Below, in pieces: positions 12,700-23,734 of a DNA stretch of 64,000 nucleotides. The notes under the pieces are model-generated. The model was not told where the DNA came from. It worked only from the letters and a program-made list of their open reading frames with translations, and did no database searches. Made by a program: the position numbers and the translations under genes. How positions within the stretch are numbered: the stretch's first letter is position 1; every line of letters begins with the position of its first letter. Source of the DNA: Aquatica leii (lineage: Eukaryota > Arthropoda > Insecta > Coleoptera > Lampyridae); NCBI GenBank assembly GCA_035610365.1, contig CM069435.1, positions 61,749,389 through 61,813,388 of the forward strand, read 5' to 3'.

Positions 12700-13560
12700 T
12701 AGTTTGCCATCAATGTGTGTTGCCTAAATGTGTAACTTTAAGTAATGAATTAAGTAAGTGAACGGAGCGCACACGCGACAAGAAATTAGAAAACCGTGTA
12801 TTTTATCATTTTTATCATAAAAGGCAGTTTTTGAATGTAAAACTTATTCTTGTTTTAAGCATGGTTAATACAACACTAAACATTCTGTAATTTAAACTTA
12901 ATAAATAATTTATTTAAAAGTTTATTGGCTTTGCTCTGCCATTTTGGAATCAATTAAAATATTGAAGAAGAAAAAATTGCTTTTATGATTTCTACATATA
13001 TAAAGGCGGGAAAGCCTCTACGCGAAATGGAGATAAGTCCCATAATGGGTGCTAAAAAGTTTGGCGAAAGCCGAAAATACTTAATGTCGCTTGACAAGAC
13101 ATCGGCTTGAATTTATCCAGAATCGATTAAAGAAGTGATGCTTTCCAGAAATTAAAATAGGGTGTTTCCTATCAAAAGGAACTGAGAGTAATAAAAACGT
13201 CCTCCAACACCATCCTTATCAAGCAATAGATTTAAACTGAGAAGTGCTGATGGTTTTTTTAACGGTTCTAATTGTTTTATTTCATCTGTAAATGTTAATA
13301 ATTGAGAAATTAAAACCAAGCGCAAGAGAACTATCTTAACTCAATAATTATAAGAGAGCTTGTATTACGATCTTTAGGCAAAGTAAAAGAACTTGTGCGA
13401 AATTAAAGACAAAAGGCTATCACCCTTTCCAGCGATTTCAATTGAAGTAGTTACTGATGGTTATTGGAAAATCAACTATTGTAACATAATATCTGAAGAC
13501 TCTTTTTATTTCAGAAATGTGTTTACGAAGAAAGATTCAGGCCATATAACTTGTTTCTCT
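12700..13560. other. Degraded BEL/Pao linker between RNase H and integrase
   Basis: In an intact element this interval would code the linker and the integrase zinc-binding domain. Here only scattered, stop-filled similarity is visible on the minus strand. The ORF at 13393-13611 (+) is a shadow. Confidence 0.45.
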
Positions 13561-13564
13561 ATCA

Positions 13565-14194
13565 ACCATGATGGGCCGTGCCACCAAAGGTCAGCACATC
13601 TCAAAACTTGAGGAGAGATAGTAGATCGGCGGGATTATCTTTGGTAAGCACATGTTTCGAAATAGTATTGGACGTGCGTTTTTGTATATCGGAAACGCAA
13701 TTGCAAACAAGGGTCTTTACGAGATTTGTCCTAGTTTTACACCAACTAAATAGTGTAGTAGAATCCGACCATAAATAAATTCTAGAAGTTGTCATATTTA
13801 AAGCTTGAATTACTTTCCCTACTAGCTTGGATAAAATGGCAACGGTGCATAATTTGAACTTTGGTATAGTAGTAGGTTTTAACGACAAAACTTTTGATTT
13901 TGCGCACAAGAGGTGTGACTGCATTAAACCGGTTTGATTAATAAATCTAACTTATATGCAGGTCCCGTAAACGTACATTGACGCATCGCAGAAGCCATGA
14001 AGTTGAACGCCTGTTGCACCTTTACATGAGACGTGCCTAGAAATTTTCAAATAATTAAGGATAATTAAGTCATTATAATGTAAACACCATTTTGATAAAA
14101 CGTCGTTCGAAATAAAGTAGTCGCATAACAATTTTTCTAACCACAACTGTTGTAGAAGGATCTGTGCACCAACTGTGCAAGAGAAAACAGACAT
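13565..14194 (-). pseudogene. BEL/Pao RT end and RNase H domain
   Basis: Minus-strand reading: LHGFCDASMYVYGTCIYVR (about 13960-14010; the Asp of GFCDAS is the RNase H-like entry motif of Pao elements), LLCAKSKVLSLKPTTIPKF (about 13850-13915), IYLWSDSTTLFSWCKT (second acidic motif, about 13720-13770), KDNPADLLSLLKF (about 13600-13640), then after a frame change LWWHGPSW (about 13567-13590), a very characteristic Pao/BEL word. Two uninterrupted frames (13952-14194 and 13601-13924) are joined only by a frameshift near 13930-13950. Function in a live copy: RNA strand removal and DNA synthesis during reverse transcription. Confidence 0.88.
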
Positions 14195-14200
14195 GACGAG

Positions 14201-17200
14201 TCAAATATCTGCAAAATTGTTTAAAAATTTATTATTTTGTAATTTAAAGTAATTTTAAGTTAAAGAACACATTTTTATATACAAATACTGTACATCAAAA
14301 TAAAAATACAAATATAAATGTTATATATAAAAAGTATTCATTACCTTAAAAATATTTATTATTTTTTTAAATGTTTATTTAATAAATAATGCAAAAGCAA
14401 CTATATCACAATATTATTAAAAGTTAGATTTAATTGTTTTCAACTATGCTGTTATTTATGTAACTCAGCTATATGTTTTTAAGAAAAACGAAAATTAAAC
14501 AAAGTTAGAAATATATTGTGTAGAAATATTGCATAGCAATATTTGTTCTACATCAAGCATTTGAAAAAGCAAACAATTTTATTTAGCATACGTATTTATT
14601 TTTTAATAAACCAAAGTAAATGTTAAAATGTAAATAATATGTTGTAATGTAATTATAACGTATAAAAAGTCTTACGTCAAAAAATAAATATCTGCAATAC
14701 AACAATAACTAAATCTATAAACTGGTAAACCAAATTTAAAGTTGTTAAATATAAAGTGTTACAAAACAGCATAATTTAAAATTTTACGCTAATTATATAA
14801 TATATAATATATCTAATAATAATTGTAAGTAAAATAAATCTAAAAGATTTTATAAAAAAGTTTTTAAAATGTATTCATTTTTTAATTATAAATTTATATA
14901 AAAACAACTAATAAAAAAGTTATGGCAATCACAAAAACATTTTGTGTATGATTAACAAAAAAGAAGAAAGTTAATGTTTTAATTTACCCATAAGCAAATT
15001 TTAACTGAGCCCAGATGCAACGATTTGTTTGTAAGAGCCTTAACGAGTAATTGCAAATTAAAACGGGATTAAACCTGTCGGAAATAATAATCTATATGTT
15101 TAAAGTGGCTAACTACCGTTTTTGATTACATTTTAACAATATCAAGATGAAAGTTTTGTCGAAATTTTTTATTATTAATTTTAAAATTGATTTTGTATTT
15201 TTATTGATATAAAGATAGATTTTTATGTGTCTGTATAAAAATTTTATGTTTGTACATTAAAATTTAATTTTTGTTTAAAAAGAATAATAATACAAAAGCG
15301 CCTTTTACAAAACAACTGACAAGATGAATTATTTAAAATGTATTACGTATAAAAGCAATATATTTTTTGTTTTATTTTGAAATGTAAAATGTAACAAATC
15401 ACAAAATAATTAAAAGTAAGTAATTAAAAAAATATTTCATAAAATTGTTTATATATAGCTTGATATATTTATTATTTTTGCAATACACAAGGTGTTACTG
15501 TAAAAACTTGTAGGCGACACTGATTAATTTACGTTCGTGTTTGACTACGGTTTCAAATTTTCAGCACAAATACTGATTTTGTATACTTTATTCTAATTTT
15601 TTTGACCAGGTTATTTTGTTTTATTTTATCAACGCATTAAAAGTTTTACAAATAAGTTTTTAATCTATTTTTTAGTCTTCTTGATTACTAACGTTTAGTT
15701 TTTTTTTAAATTACCAATTGTTTTTATTTTTTGTTTGATTGTGTGTTTGCTTTTAATTGATTAATGAATTACAAATTAGAGATTAAATTTGACAGTATTT
15801 TATTACGATTTTTACGATTAAATAAAAACATTTATATTCATTTTGAAAAATTTTACTTTTTTATACTATATTTTGAAAATAACTGTACTTTTTTTATATT
15901 GTATTTGAAAAGTTAGGTAGTAATAAAAACCTATCGTTACCATGTATTTCTTAAATCACATACATATTTAAATTCGTTTAAAATGTAGATTTAGAAAATG
16001 TTCCTTATAAGAAATGAAGATGTTATGTAAATAGGTGTGGCAACGGAGATGTGTAAAATAAACGGGGAAATGAAACGTGACGTCATGCGTCTGCCTAAGA
16101 GAATTTCAGTGCATTATTCATACCGCAACAGCTACAATTGTTTATGATTCTATCGCAAATACTCAAAAGATTTGCAGTCGAAAGTTTAAATTTTATATCA
16201 ACATGATATTTGGCTGTTGGAATAATTTATTGAATTACTAAACTGTTTATTTTAAAATCAATTAAAACTGAAAAAACGCAAATGCCCAAAATATCTCAAA
16301 GAACTCAAATATATTCAAATTTAAATTAATGACAAATATATTTAAAAAAAATAATATTACATTTTATTTAATATTAAATAACCAAACATTAAATATTATA
16401 TATCTATAAAAACCTAAAATTAGCTAGTTACTATATGATATAAGATAATATATTTTTTGTATTCTTAAAATATTGACAAAGAATTAAAATTAATTAGTTG
16501 CAATCAATGTCAAATTATGTAAAAATATTTTTTATTGATTTACGCTTTTACTAAATAATAATAAATAAATATAATAATTTTCCTTTCAATACAAAAAAAT
16601 AAAAGTTTTTTAAACGCGCATTAGAAAACAATGTAAAAGAATTTCATTTCTTTTGTCAATTTTAATATAAATCTTAAACTTAATAGTCAAACAACGCATT
16701 TTGTTCTCAATTATTAAAAAAACTTTTGTTTGCGGCTTACGTTATTTTTCTTTAAATTTCTTGTAATTTTCTATTGTTGTTTTGAATAAATCTTTTTTTT
16801 TTCAAAGAAAAACTTGCAAATTCAAAGTATGCGCACTTGTAGTATATTGTTATTTATTATAAATCCTACGCATTTGAAAAATATCTTTTTACATGTATAC
16901 AATGCTTGCGTATTTACAAAATTTCAAATTAATACAAACATGCGTGGGGTTATAAAAGCTTTGACATTTTAAAATATTTACCTTCCTCTGTTATCTTAAT
17001 TTTAACCAAATATATAAATGTCAAAATTAGCATATTTTGGATGTTCTTCACGTTGAAACAAACTTTCTTTGTTAGGAAATTATAATTGTTATTGCGATTT
17101 TGCTACGATTCTAAGAATACCGAATGCGTTTAGTTATAACGTGTATTTAAATACAAACTTTGTAAGTAAATTTTTGTTTTCAAAACCCACGCTTTAAAAA

Positions 17201-18065
17201 TTAATTAGCTTTAGCAGCAAATATAAAATTACGTATGAAAAAAGTACTTAATCCTCAAAAAACTATTATTATTTTGTGTTAAACTTTTTTATACACCCAA
17301 TTTTTTGCAGTATATAATTGTTTTGTTAATTAAAAGTGTCTTTTTGTATAATTCAGCAAAAAAGATTACGACTTTGGCGTAAACTTACCTTCTTTATCTC
17401 TTGCTTCATTTAGAAAGCTTTTTGCTTACTAAACACTTTTGCGCATTTATACGTTTCTTTAACACATCTAATTAGTCACATTTAATTAAAAGCAAAGACT
17501 TGGGAATTAAACGAGGCCAATCAGTAAATAGTTTCTTGGTAATACTCGAGTTAGCAAGAAAATGTATTAAGACTATCAAATGTTTCCTGACTTTTTGGTG
17601 GAACGTTTTACGACACCACTTAAAGTTAATTTTATTCTTTGTACTTTTTGTTAATTATGAAAGTGCAACAAACGCAAAATTCTACTTTTAATAAAATTAA
17701 ATTTGCGTTTTAATGTAAAAAGACATCTGTAACTTCGTTACGCGATTAATGTTATTAAATCTTAAATTAAAATTAGAAAAGTTTGCTTAAATTTCTTGTT
17801 GAAAATGTTAGCTTTTGAATGGAAAAAGTACAAGGTTTTTTTCTATAAAATTAGTAGTCATTAATCGGATTAGACTTTAAAAGGGGAAACACGTTGCATA
17901 AGTACAATAATTAGCGCACCTACTTTAATTTTTTTATTGATATGAATTTTTTTTGTATTAAACTAAAGATAGGATATTTTTTAATAATTTAAAAGGATAT
18001 TACTGTTAAAAGGATTACATTTTGAATAAAATACATTAATAAACCTAATTACTTGAACAGGAGCA
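14201..18065. other. Very AT-rich stretch, no recognised gene
   Basis: Long A/T runs dominate. One less AT-rich patch at about 16030-16160 carries TGACGTCA, a perfect CRE-like palindrome, without an open frame I can name. The ORF at 17500-17691 has no known motif. Confidence 0.5.
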
Positions 18066-18879
18066 CAAACTAACAGTGGTGTAGCAAAGGGGGCGCAAGG
18101 TGATATATGATGATTGATTTTTGAGAAACATATTTTAAATTAATAATTATTGTAATATAATTAATTATTTATTTTCTTGGTTTCCCTGATATAGTGAATC
18201 AATCAAATATCTCCGTATACACGAATTTTTTTCTTCTTTCTTTCTAAACACTTTATTTTTTTAAGATAACGATAGGTATATTTTTAATTTTTTTAAACAA
18301 AATGCACGTAGTGGTGACACTTCTTACTTTAAAACTTTTATTTAGCCATTCGCTATTGTTTCGATTACATCGAGGTGCAAGCTTTGGGCGTTGGCACAAA
18401 ACATCTACTCGACGATACTATTAGTCGGTGAACTATGTATGAATGAAATTGTAAACAATGTTTAATAAAATAATTAAAGAGATAAACAATATTCAAAATT
18501 CATTACTATTTTGTTTGCAATTTGCAATAAAGTAAGTTTTCTTTTTTACGTTTTACGTGTCAACGCTAGGAAATAACTTAGCGGATCTCAGAATCAGAAA
18601 AGAAAACTATAGCAAGAAAAGAAAACTCAAAAATCAAAAATAATAATGAAACCATATTTAATTAAAAAATTTAAAAAAGCAGAAGATAAAAAAGATAAAT
18701 AGGTAAAATTCAGTCAGAATTAGATTCAGGTTGTATTGTTACTGTTACTATAATTTTATAGAATAACACATCACAACGAATACAAGACTCTCAAGATGGG
18801 AGCTCAAATTCATCAGTACTTCCACAGTTCAGAGAAAATCTAGTTTATTCTCAGTAGCAAACGTCAACTAATCGTCTAA

Positions 18880-19400
18880 TGCCAAAATCTTGGTTTTTTT
18901 GACGGATCGGTAATGACGAAAAAAGAACAGAAATTAATCGATTTGGGTTATTATATTCACCAACAAATAATGCAAAATACTGCTTTTGTCGTTTACTGTT
19001 TACTACATTAAAGCATCTTAAAAATGCAATGAAAACGCCAAAAACTGTCTCATACTCACCACCACAAATTCAAGATGAGTTTATTCAACTTTCAAAAATA
19101 TACTAAAATGAATTTTATAACACAGAATTTGGAACAGAACTCTGTGTCGAAATATGTGACTGCAAGATATATCTCCGCAGTAGAAAAAAATTGAATCTAA
19201 ACCTAAAATTAGAGTTCCTTATCTTTATAATCTCGTCTGGAGAAATTGCTTTTCCAAACCTGAGAGTACCACTGTAATACTCCTTACTATTTTGGAATCA
19301 ATTGTTGCTGTAAATTTGTTTGCCAAATTACAATTATTTTGCACATATTTACGATCAATGATCAAGATCGCCTTGAAAACATGTATACATACAGTGTGGT
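18880..19400 (+). pseudogene. hAT transposase relic (zinc-finger start and dimerisation-domain end)
   Basis: Two coding remnants lie close together. The first (about 18940-19010) reads GLLYSPTNNAKYCFCRLLF, the TTF/ZMYM-type finger at the start of this hAT group. The second, in shifting frames (about 19180-19390), reads LKLEFLIFIISSGEIAFPNLRV, then LLTILESIVAV, then LQLFCTYLRSM, which follows the hAT C-terminal dimerisation domain (FPNLRxALRxLLTxPVxVAS...SKLKLIKxYLRSTM). The catalytic core between them is missing, so this is an internal deletion derivative that could only have moved in trans. Confidence 0.7.
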
Positions 19401-19460
19401 GATAACATAAGGAACAAAATTTATTATTGCGTTATTTAATGTTTTCAAGCAAAACGTTCA

Positions 19461-20740
19461 GACAGGTCAATTTTGCTTTTTAATTAACTACTTTATGACT
19501 AAAATTTTACTTCTGACCTCATGTATTTTTGCACAATGACGTCATCATTGGTTTTTTTAATGACAACGCAAATTTTTTTGCTGCTTTTTATTAGATGGTC
19601 CAACTACTTAAATTATGGTGTAAAAAAGTTGGTTCCTTAGGTAACTATTTTTTTGAGAAAACCACGTTTATCGTAAGAAATAAAAATGTAATTTTAATGA
19701 AAGAAAATCATAATTAAACCTCAAAAACAAACAAGATTTAGCGCAAATGTTTAAATTGCGCTCTGTTAACCATTTGGCACTGCCACTGGGATCTCCATCG
19801 CAGCGTAACATTAGTTTTTCGTAAAACTGCAAGTGGCAATCTGGATCATCCTCGTTTAATTCGTGAATCAATTGAACTTTGTAAAAATGATGTTTTTCTT
19901 TTTTCAACAACTTAACGACAAAAGAGTGGTTAACGTTGTCATTTAGGGCTAGCTGCCTTGTAAAATAGTGTAGATTTTCCTCAGCTTCAAGTAACACATC
20001 TAATGAGGATTTTTCGTTTACTCGAGGTCGACCTTGCCGAGGCAAATCATGGACGGATCCCGTTTTAGTAAATTTGACAACCGATTTGCTTACTGTAGAT
20101 CTTCTGTTCTTGGTTGAATAATTTACATGTTTCCTCATGTGTTCTTAGCTTATCACCATATCTAACCATTATTAAAAATTCTATTTTTTCCCATTCAGTT
20201 AAACGTGCAATTTTTTGTTAACGGCAAAGAAAATTTGCCTTTAAAAAACTCGCTAAATGCTTTTTTTACACTCCCACTAAGTCAATTGTTGTCAAATTTA
20301 AGAGTGGTTTCTGTTTCATCCGTCAAAAATGATACAAATGTTATAACGATAATTTGCAAAAACATACATTACTCCTAAAGCCTTTGAGTGTACAAAGTGT
20401 TTACACTCGCATCAGTCAATGCCAAATGGTTAACGAAGCACAATTTGAACATTTTTGCTAAATTTTGTTTGTTTTTGAGGTTTAATTATGATTTTCTTTC
20501 ATTAAAGTTACAGTAATATTTCATACGGTAAATGTGTTATTTTCTCAAAAAAATAGTTATCTAAGGTACCAATTTTTTACACCACAATTTAAGTAGTTGG
20601 ACTATCTAATAAAAAGCAGCAAAAAAAATGGGGTTGTCATTAAAAAAAACAATGATGACGTCATTGTGCAAAAATACATGACGTCATAAGTAAAATTTTT
20701 ATGTCATAAAGTGGCTAATTAAAAGTAAAATTGACCTGTC
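19461..20740 (-). mobile_element. Mariner-like foldback element with about 320-bp inverted repeats
   Basis: Arm 19461-19780 matches the reverse complement of arm 20421-20740 almost end to end, starting GACAGGTCAATTTT in both and ending at GGTTAAC...ATTTGGC-type sequence. The arms are equal in length (about 320 bp each) around a 640-bp centre. The centre carries the N-terminal part of a mariner-like transposase on the minus strand. Similarity weakens outside 19449/20750 and no clean TA duplication is visible, so the true ends may lie slightly outside; CAGTGTGGTGATAAC at 19393 is a candidate left terminus. Confidence 0.75.
19668..20138 (-). pseudogene. Mariner-like transposase B, N-terminal DNA-binding half only
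   Basis: 156 codons. From about residue 9 it reads TKNRRSTVSKSVVKFTKTGS (first helix-turn-helix), VHDLPRQGRPRV (the linker GRPR motif), SSLDVLLEAEENLHYFTRQL, VNHSFVVKLLKKEKHHFYKV (second helix-turn-helix), QLIHELNEDDPDCHLQFYEK. This is the paired-type DNA-binding region of insect mariner-like transposases. After LMLRCDGDP the frame runs straight into the left inverted-repeat arm, so the last 45 or so residues are not transposase. The whole catalytic domain is gone by internal deletion. The open frame is unusually clean compared with other relics here, suggesting a younger copy. Confidence 0.82.
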
Positions 20741-20888
20741 CGAGAGTTTTCTAAAGAGGTTTCGAAAAATGAGTGTTGCTTCTTAGATGACGATATTTCA
20801 TGTATTATATTACTATGTTTTTCGAGAGACGCCAAAAGGGTATTGTACTCTAGGCGCCAGTTATGCTCGCTACGCAACTGAAAACTAA

Positions 20889-21462
20889 TCATAAATAATA
20901 GGTTTTAACGTTTTCATTGTTCAAAAAATTCAAAGTTGCAATTTTTTAATTGTTTATATTTTAGAATACGGTATATCTCTAACTAGTTTTCTAAATATTT
21001 TTACAATACGCGAATTTAACTGAACCAATAATTTTAATTTCAACTTTCAAGTTTTTATAACATAAACATTAATTACCACGTCTAAATTAACTAGCACTAA
21101 AGACTACACAAATGTTACTTGGTTTGTGGATTTTACAGTCGCAACTTGAATAAAACGTCAAATAAAAGCAAGTTTATTACAATAAAATTACTTTGATATT
21201 TCTATGCTATATGGTATGTTACATGTAGAAAACTACAAAGTTGTTTTTTTTTACAATAACAAGTTTTAAAAAAATTTCTACTGTAATAACTGTTTAGTTT
21301 ATTAGCGAAAATAATTAGAAACTAGTAGGCGACTGTTCTGTTTTTTAGCAACTTACCAGCACTGGAAATACTCATATACAGTGAACAATTACACTAAACA
21401 AATTTCTGTAATTAAAAAACTGTCTGAAACTATTCGTTGTAGAAACTTAAAAATAATAAAAT
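20889..21462. other. AT-rich spacer between transposons, nothing recognised
   Basis: Only short A/T-rich sequence separates the hAT right target duplication from the next element. Confidence 0.5.
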
Positions 21463-22349
21463 TAAAGTGGTCAAAATAAAATCCTGGAAATTATTTTCAG
21501 GTTTCCAAGATGATCAACAGGTGGCGTAACCCCTATCTAAAACTTTTAAAGTGATTTTTTACTAAAATGCACCTACTAAACGTACCAAAAAAATATATGC
21601 TTTTTAAAGCTAAATCATTTTTGTTCAACACTTGTTGACGTATCTATTAAAATAAAGTGGTGGGGCGATTCAATTTTTTTGTAAATAAACAGTTGTAAAT
21701 CTTGAACCACTGAACGGATTTTAACAAACTTGATCTTGTTGGTCAAAAATATTTATTGCTCCATCAAACCCATCTGATATGTCTGATTTTTAGTGATGCC
21801 GCTAGAGCACGTTTTTTAATATAAGAACAGAAAATTACAAAATTGTTTAAAAAATATAATGGAATAAAATGACTGTTTCCATAAAAATGTAGTAAAATGA
21901 TACCTTAATAGACTAGTAAAAATTTATCTCAATATCTTATTTCTACCTAAAATAACAAAGAAAGAAAATTTAGTTATCAAAAAATTTTAAAGACGCTATT
22001 ACACCAGTATTTATTCTTATTTATTTGTCTTTTTTCAAAAATGAATGATAAAATTTTATAATTTTATAATGTTTAAATAGTATTATTCTCAGTTAAAAAG
22101 TTAGAAGTTTAAAAAAACGTGTAAGGGCACAATAATCTATGCATATAATATGCAAGAGCAAAGAAGGCAAAATATGAAGTAGGCAATGGAGGAAAAACAA
22201 ATTTCTAAAATCAACTAATAGTAAAATCATACTTATAGAAACAGTGTAATTATTATTTGTTGCACACACATATAAGGTCTTAGAACTATTAAAATGCGTC
22301 ATTGGATCAAAGAGTATACACATCTGGATATCCAAATTGGCGTTTACGC

Positions 22350-23520
22350 GATGCGAGAATTTTTTTGCGTTTCACACAAAATTTGTGTAATACTGGCACC
22401 TTTTGGTTACGAAGGCACTCGATTAGAAATAACGGAAGACAATATTGTTAATGTCTTAGCATACGTAGAATTGAATCTCTACGTTAGTACGATAGCAATG
22501 TCTTTTGCGTTGGGTATACCAGGTACTGTTATTCTAAACATTTTAAAGGATCATAGGTAAGTTTCTATGTCACTAAACATACTACTTTATTGGTGGATAA
22601 CTTTTAAATGTTTTATGTGGTTGTTACAAGTCTTGCATAACTTCTCATTGAGAATAAAACCACAATGTTTGTGTTTTTAACATTTTCGTAAACTTATGTT
22701 GTTCAGCATTGATGGAGTGAACAGATTAATTAAAGATAAAAATTAAACCTCCTAAGGTTTTTGAACAGAATGGTGTTAAATCCTTCTAGGTAGGAGAGGG
22801 TGGCAGAAAAACACTACTTCATGTGTTTTTTAAGCGACGTTTCGAGGTCCACTTCTTCAAGGCAAAAAAACTAAAACAAGTAGCGATGAATTTGCCAAAC
22901 ACAGTCAATTGGTAAAAATAATAAATAACAAAAAGCATTAAAATGTAAATGATTCAAAAAACAAACAGTTACAAGAAACTCGCGAACATCACAAAGACCA
23001 AATACCAACTGGACCAACGGAGACTTTAACCGATGGATAGCTTATTATCATTGGATGTAGGGCATAATTAAGGAAAATAGAGAATTTTTATCCGAAATCT
23101 TTTGTACGGATGAGGCTACTTTTAGAAGTGATGAAAACGTTAATTTGCATAATATGAATTACTGGTCTGTCAACAATCCTCACTGGTTGCGCTAAATCTA
23201 ACATGAAGGCCATTGGAGTCTCAATGTGTAGCATGCTATTCTGGGTCCTTATTTTTTTGATCAACCACTAAATAGTGCCGTGTTTTTAGATTAGATTTTA
23301 TTACAAGTTGTGCCATTGCAATTACGGCAAAATATGTTTTTGCAACTAGACGGTTGCCCAGCACATTTGTCCATAAATATGCGAGAACAATTAGATCTAA
23401 TATATCATCAAAGGTCGATTGGATAAGGAAATCTATTTTCTTGACCACTCCAATCTCCAGACGTTACTTGTTTATACTTCTAGACGTTACTTGTTTATAC
23501 TTCTATATATGGGGTCGGTT
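22350..23520 (+). pseudogene. Mariner-like transposase C, split and frameshifted
   Basis: N-terminal part (about 22350-22556): VYAMREFFCVSHK, RLEITEDNIVNVLAYVELN, LYVSTIAMSFALGIPGTV, ILNILKDHR, the helix-turn-helix region. It stops at GTAAGT, a splice-donor-like word, before about 400 bp without similarity. Catalytic part (about 23030-23505): NREFLSEIFCTDEATFRSD (first Asp), VNLHNMNYWSVNNPHWLR, LGPYFFDQPLNSAVFLD, FLQLDGCPAHLSINMREQLD (second Asp), LQSPDVTCLYF (third Asp). All three Asp residues are kept, but stops occur after HWLR, FLD, RSIG and NLFS. A 23-bp tandem duplication falls on the third-Asp block. Confidence 0.82.
23460..23505 (+). repeat. 23-bp tandem duplication inside the transposase DDE motif
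   Basis: The unit GACGTTACTTGTTTATACTT plus CTA occurs twice without a gap (23460-23482, 23483-23505). It duplicates the codons of PDVTCLYF and shifts the frame, since 23 is not a multiple of three. Confidence 0.9.
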
Positions 23521-23734
23521 AAAATATATTGTTTAGCAAATTCTATCGACAACGAGAGGCGACATGAAAATACTAAATACTAATAGAAAATGCCGTTCGT
23601 AACCTGTTTTTTTTTTGGTACATTTAGGTGTATTTTAGTAAAAAATCACTTTAAACGTTTTAAATAGCGGTTACGCCCCCTGGCGGCTATTTTAAAAACC
23701 TGAAAATAGTTTTCAGGATTTTTTTTACCACATA

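Larger units (their letters stand above)
11990..14200 (-). mobile_element. BEL/Pao LTR retrotransposon, internal fragment
   Basis: On the minus strand the order is end of the RT region, RNase H, a degraded linker, integrase core and integrase C-terminus, which is the normal order of BEL/Pao pol. I could not recognise LTRs, gag, protease or the N-terminal RT at either side; the left boundary is set where integrase similarity stops. Stops and frame changes occur throughout. The element is antisense to the PKC exon at 43.5 kb. Confidence 0.85.
18066..20888 (+). mobile_element. hAT transposon with 8-bp target duplication, interrupted by a nested element
   Basis: The left end CAGTGGTGTAGCAAAGG starts at 18074. 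The right end, read as reverse complement from 20880, is CAGTTGCGTAGCGAGC. Immediate flanks are CAAACTAA (18066-18073) and AAAACTAA (20881-20888), 7 of 8 identical, the length expected for hAT insertion. Inside on the plus strand are the remains of a ZMYM/TTF-finger type hAT transposase (18880-19400). A mariner-like foldback (19461-20740) sits in its 3' part. The hAT is therefore older than the insertion it carries. Boundaries agree with coding strand and superfamily, which makes the call firm. Confidence 0.8.
21465..23732 (+). mobile_element. Mariner-like element C with about 125-bp TIRs and TA target site
   Basis: The left TIR (21465-21593) and the right TIR (23610-23732) are inverted copies sharing AATCCTG(G/A)AAA, TATTTTCAGGTTT, GGCGTAACC, TTTAAAGTGATTTTTTACT and ATGTACC/ACGTACC segments in order. 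TA dinucleotides sit directly outside both ends (21463-21464 and 23733-23734), as for Tc1/mariner insertion. The plus-strand interior holds a transposase N-terminus at 22350-22556 and a catalytic part at 22980-23520. About 400 bp of unrelated sequence separates them. At 2.27 kb it is longer than a standard 1.3-kb mariner. Confidence 0.8.

Noticed and set aside
13393-13778. Plus-strand ORFs over the BEL/Pao region.
   Set aside because: Shadows of the minus-strand RNase H and linker, which carry the recognisable motifs.
22830-22900. GACGTTTCGAGGTCCACTTC-type sequence inside mariner C, reminiscent of a repeat family boundary.
   Set aside because: I could not tie it to any family or find a second copy in the window.
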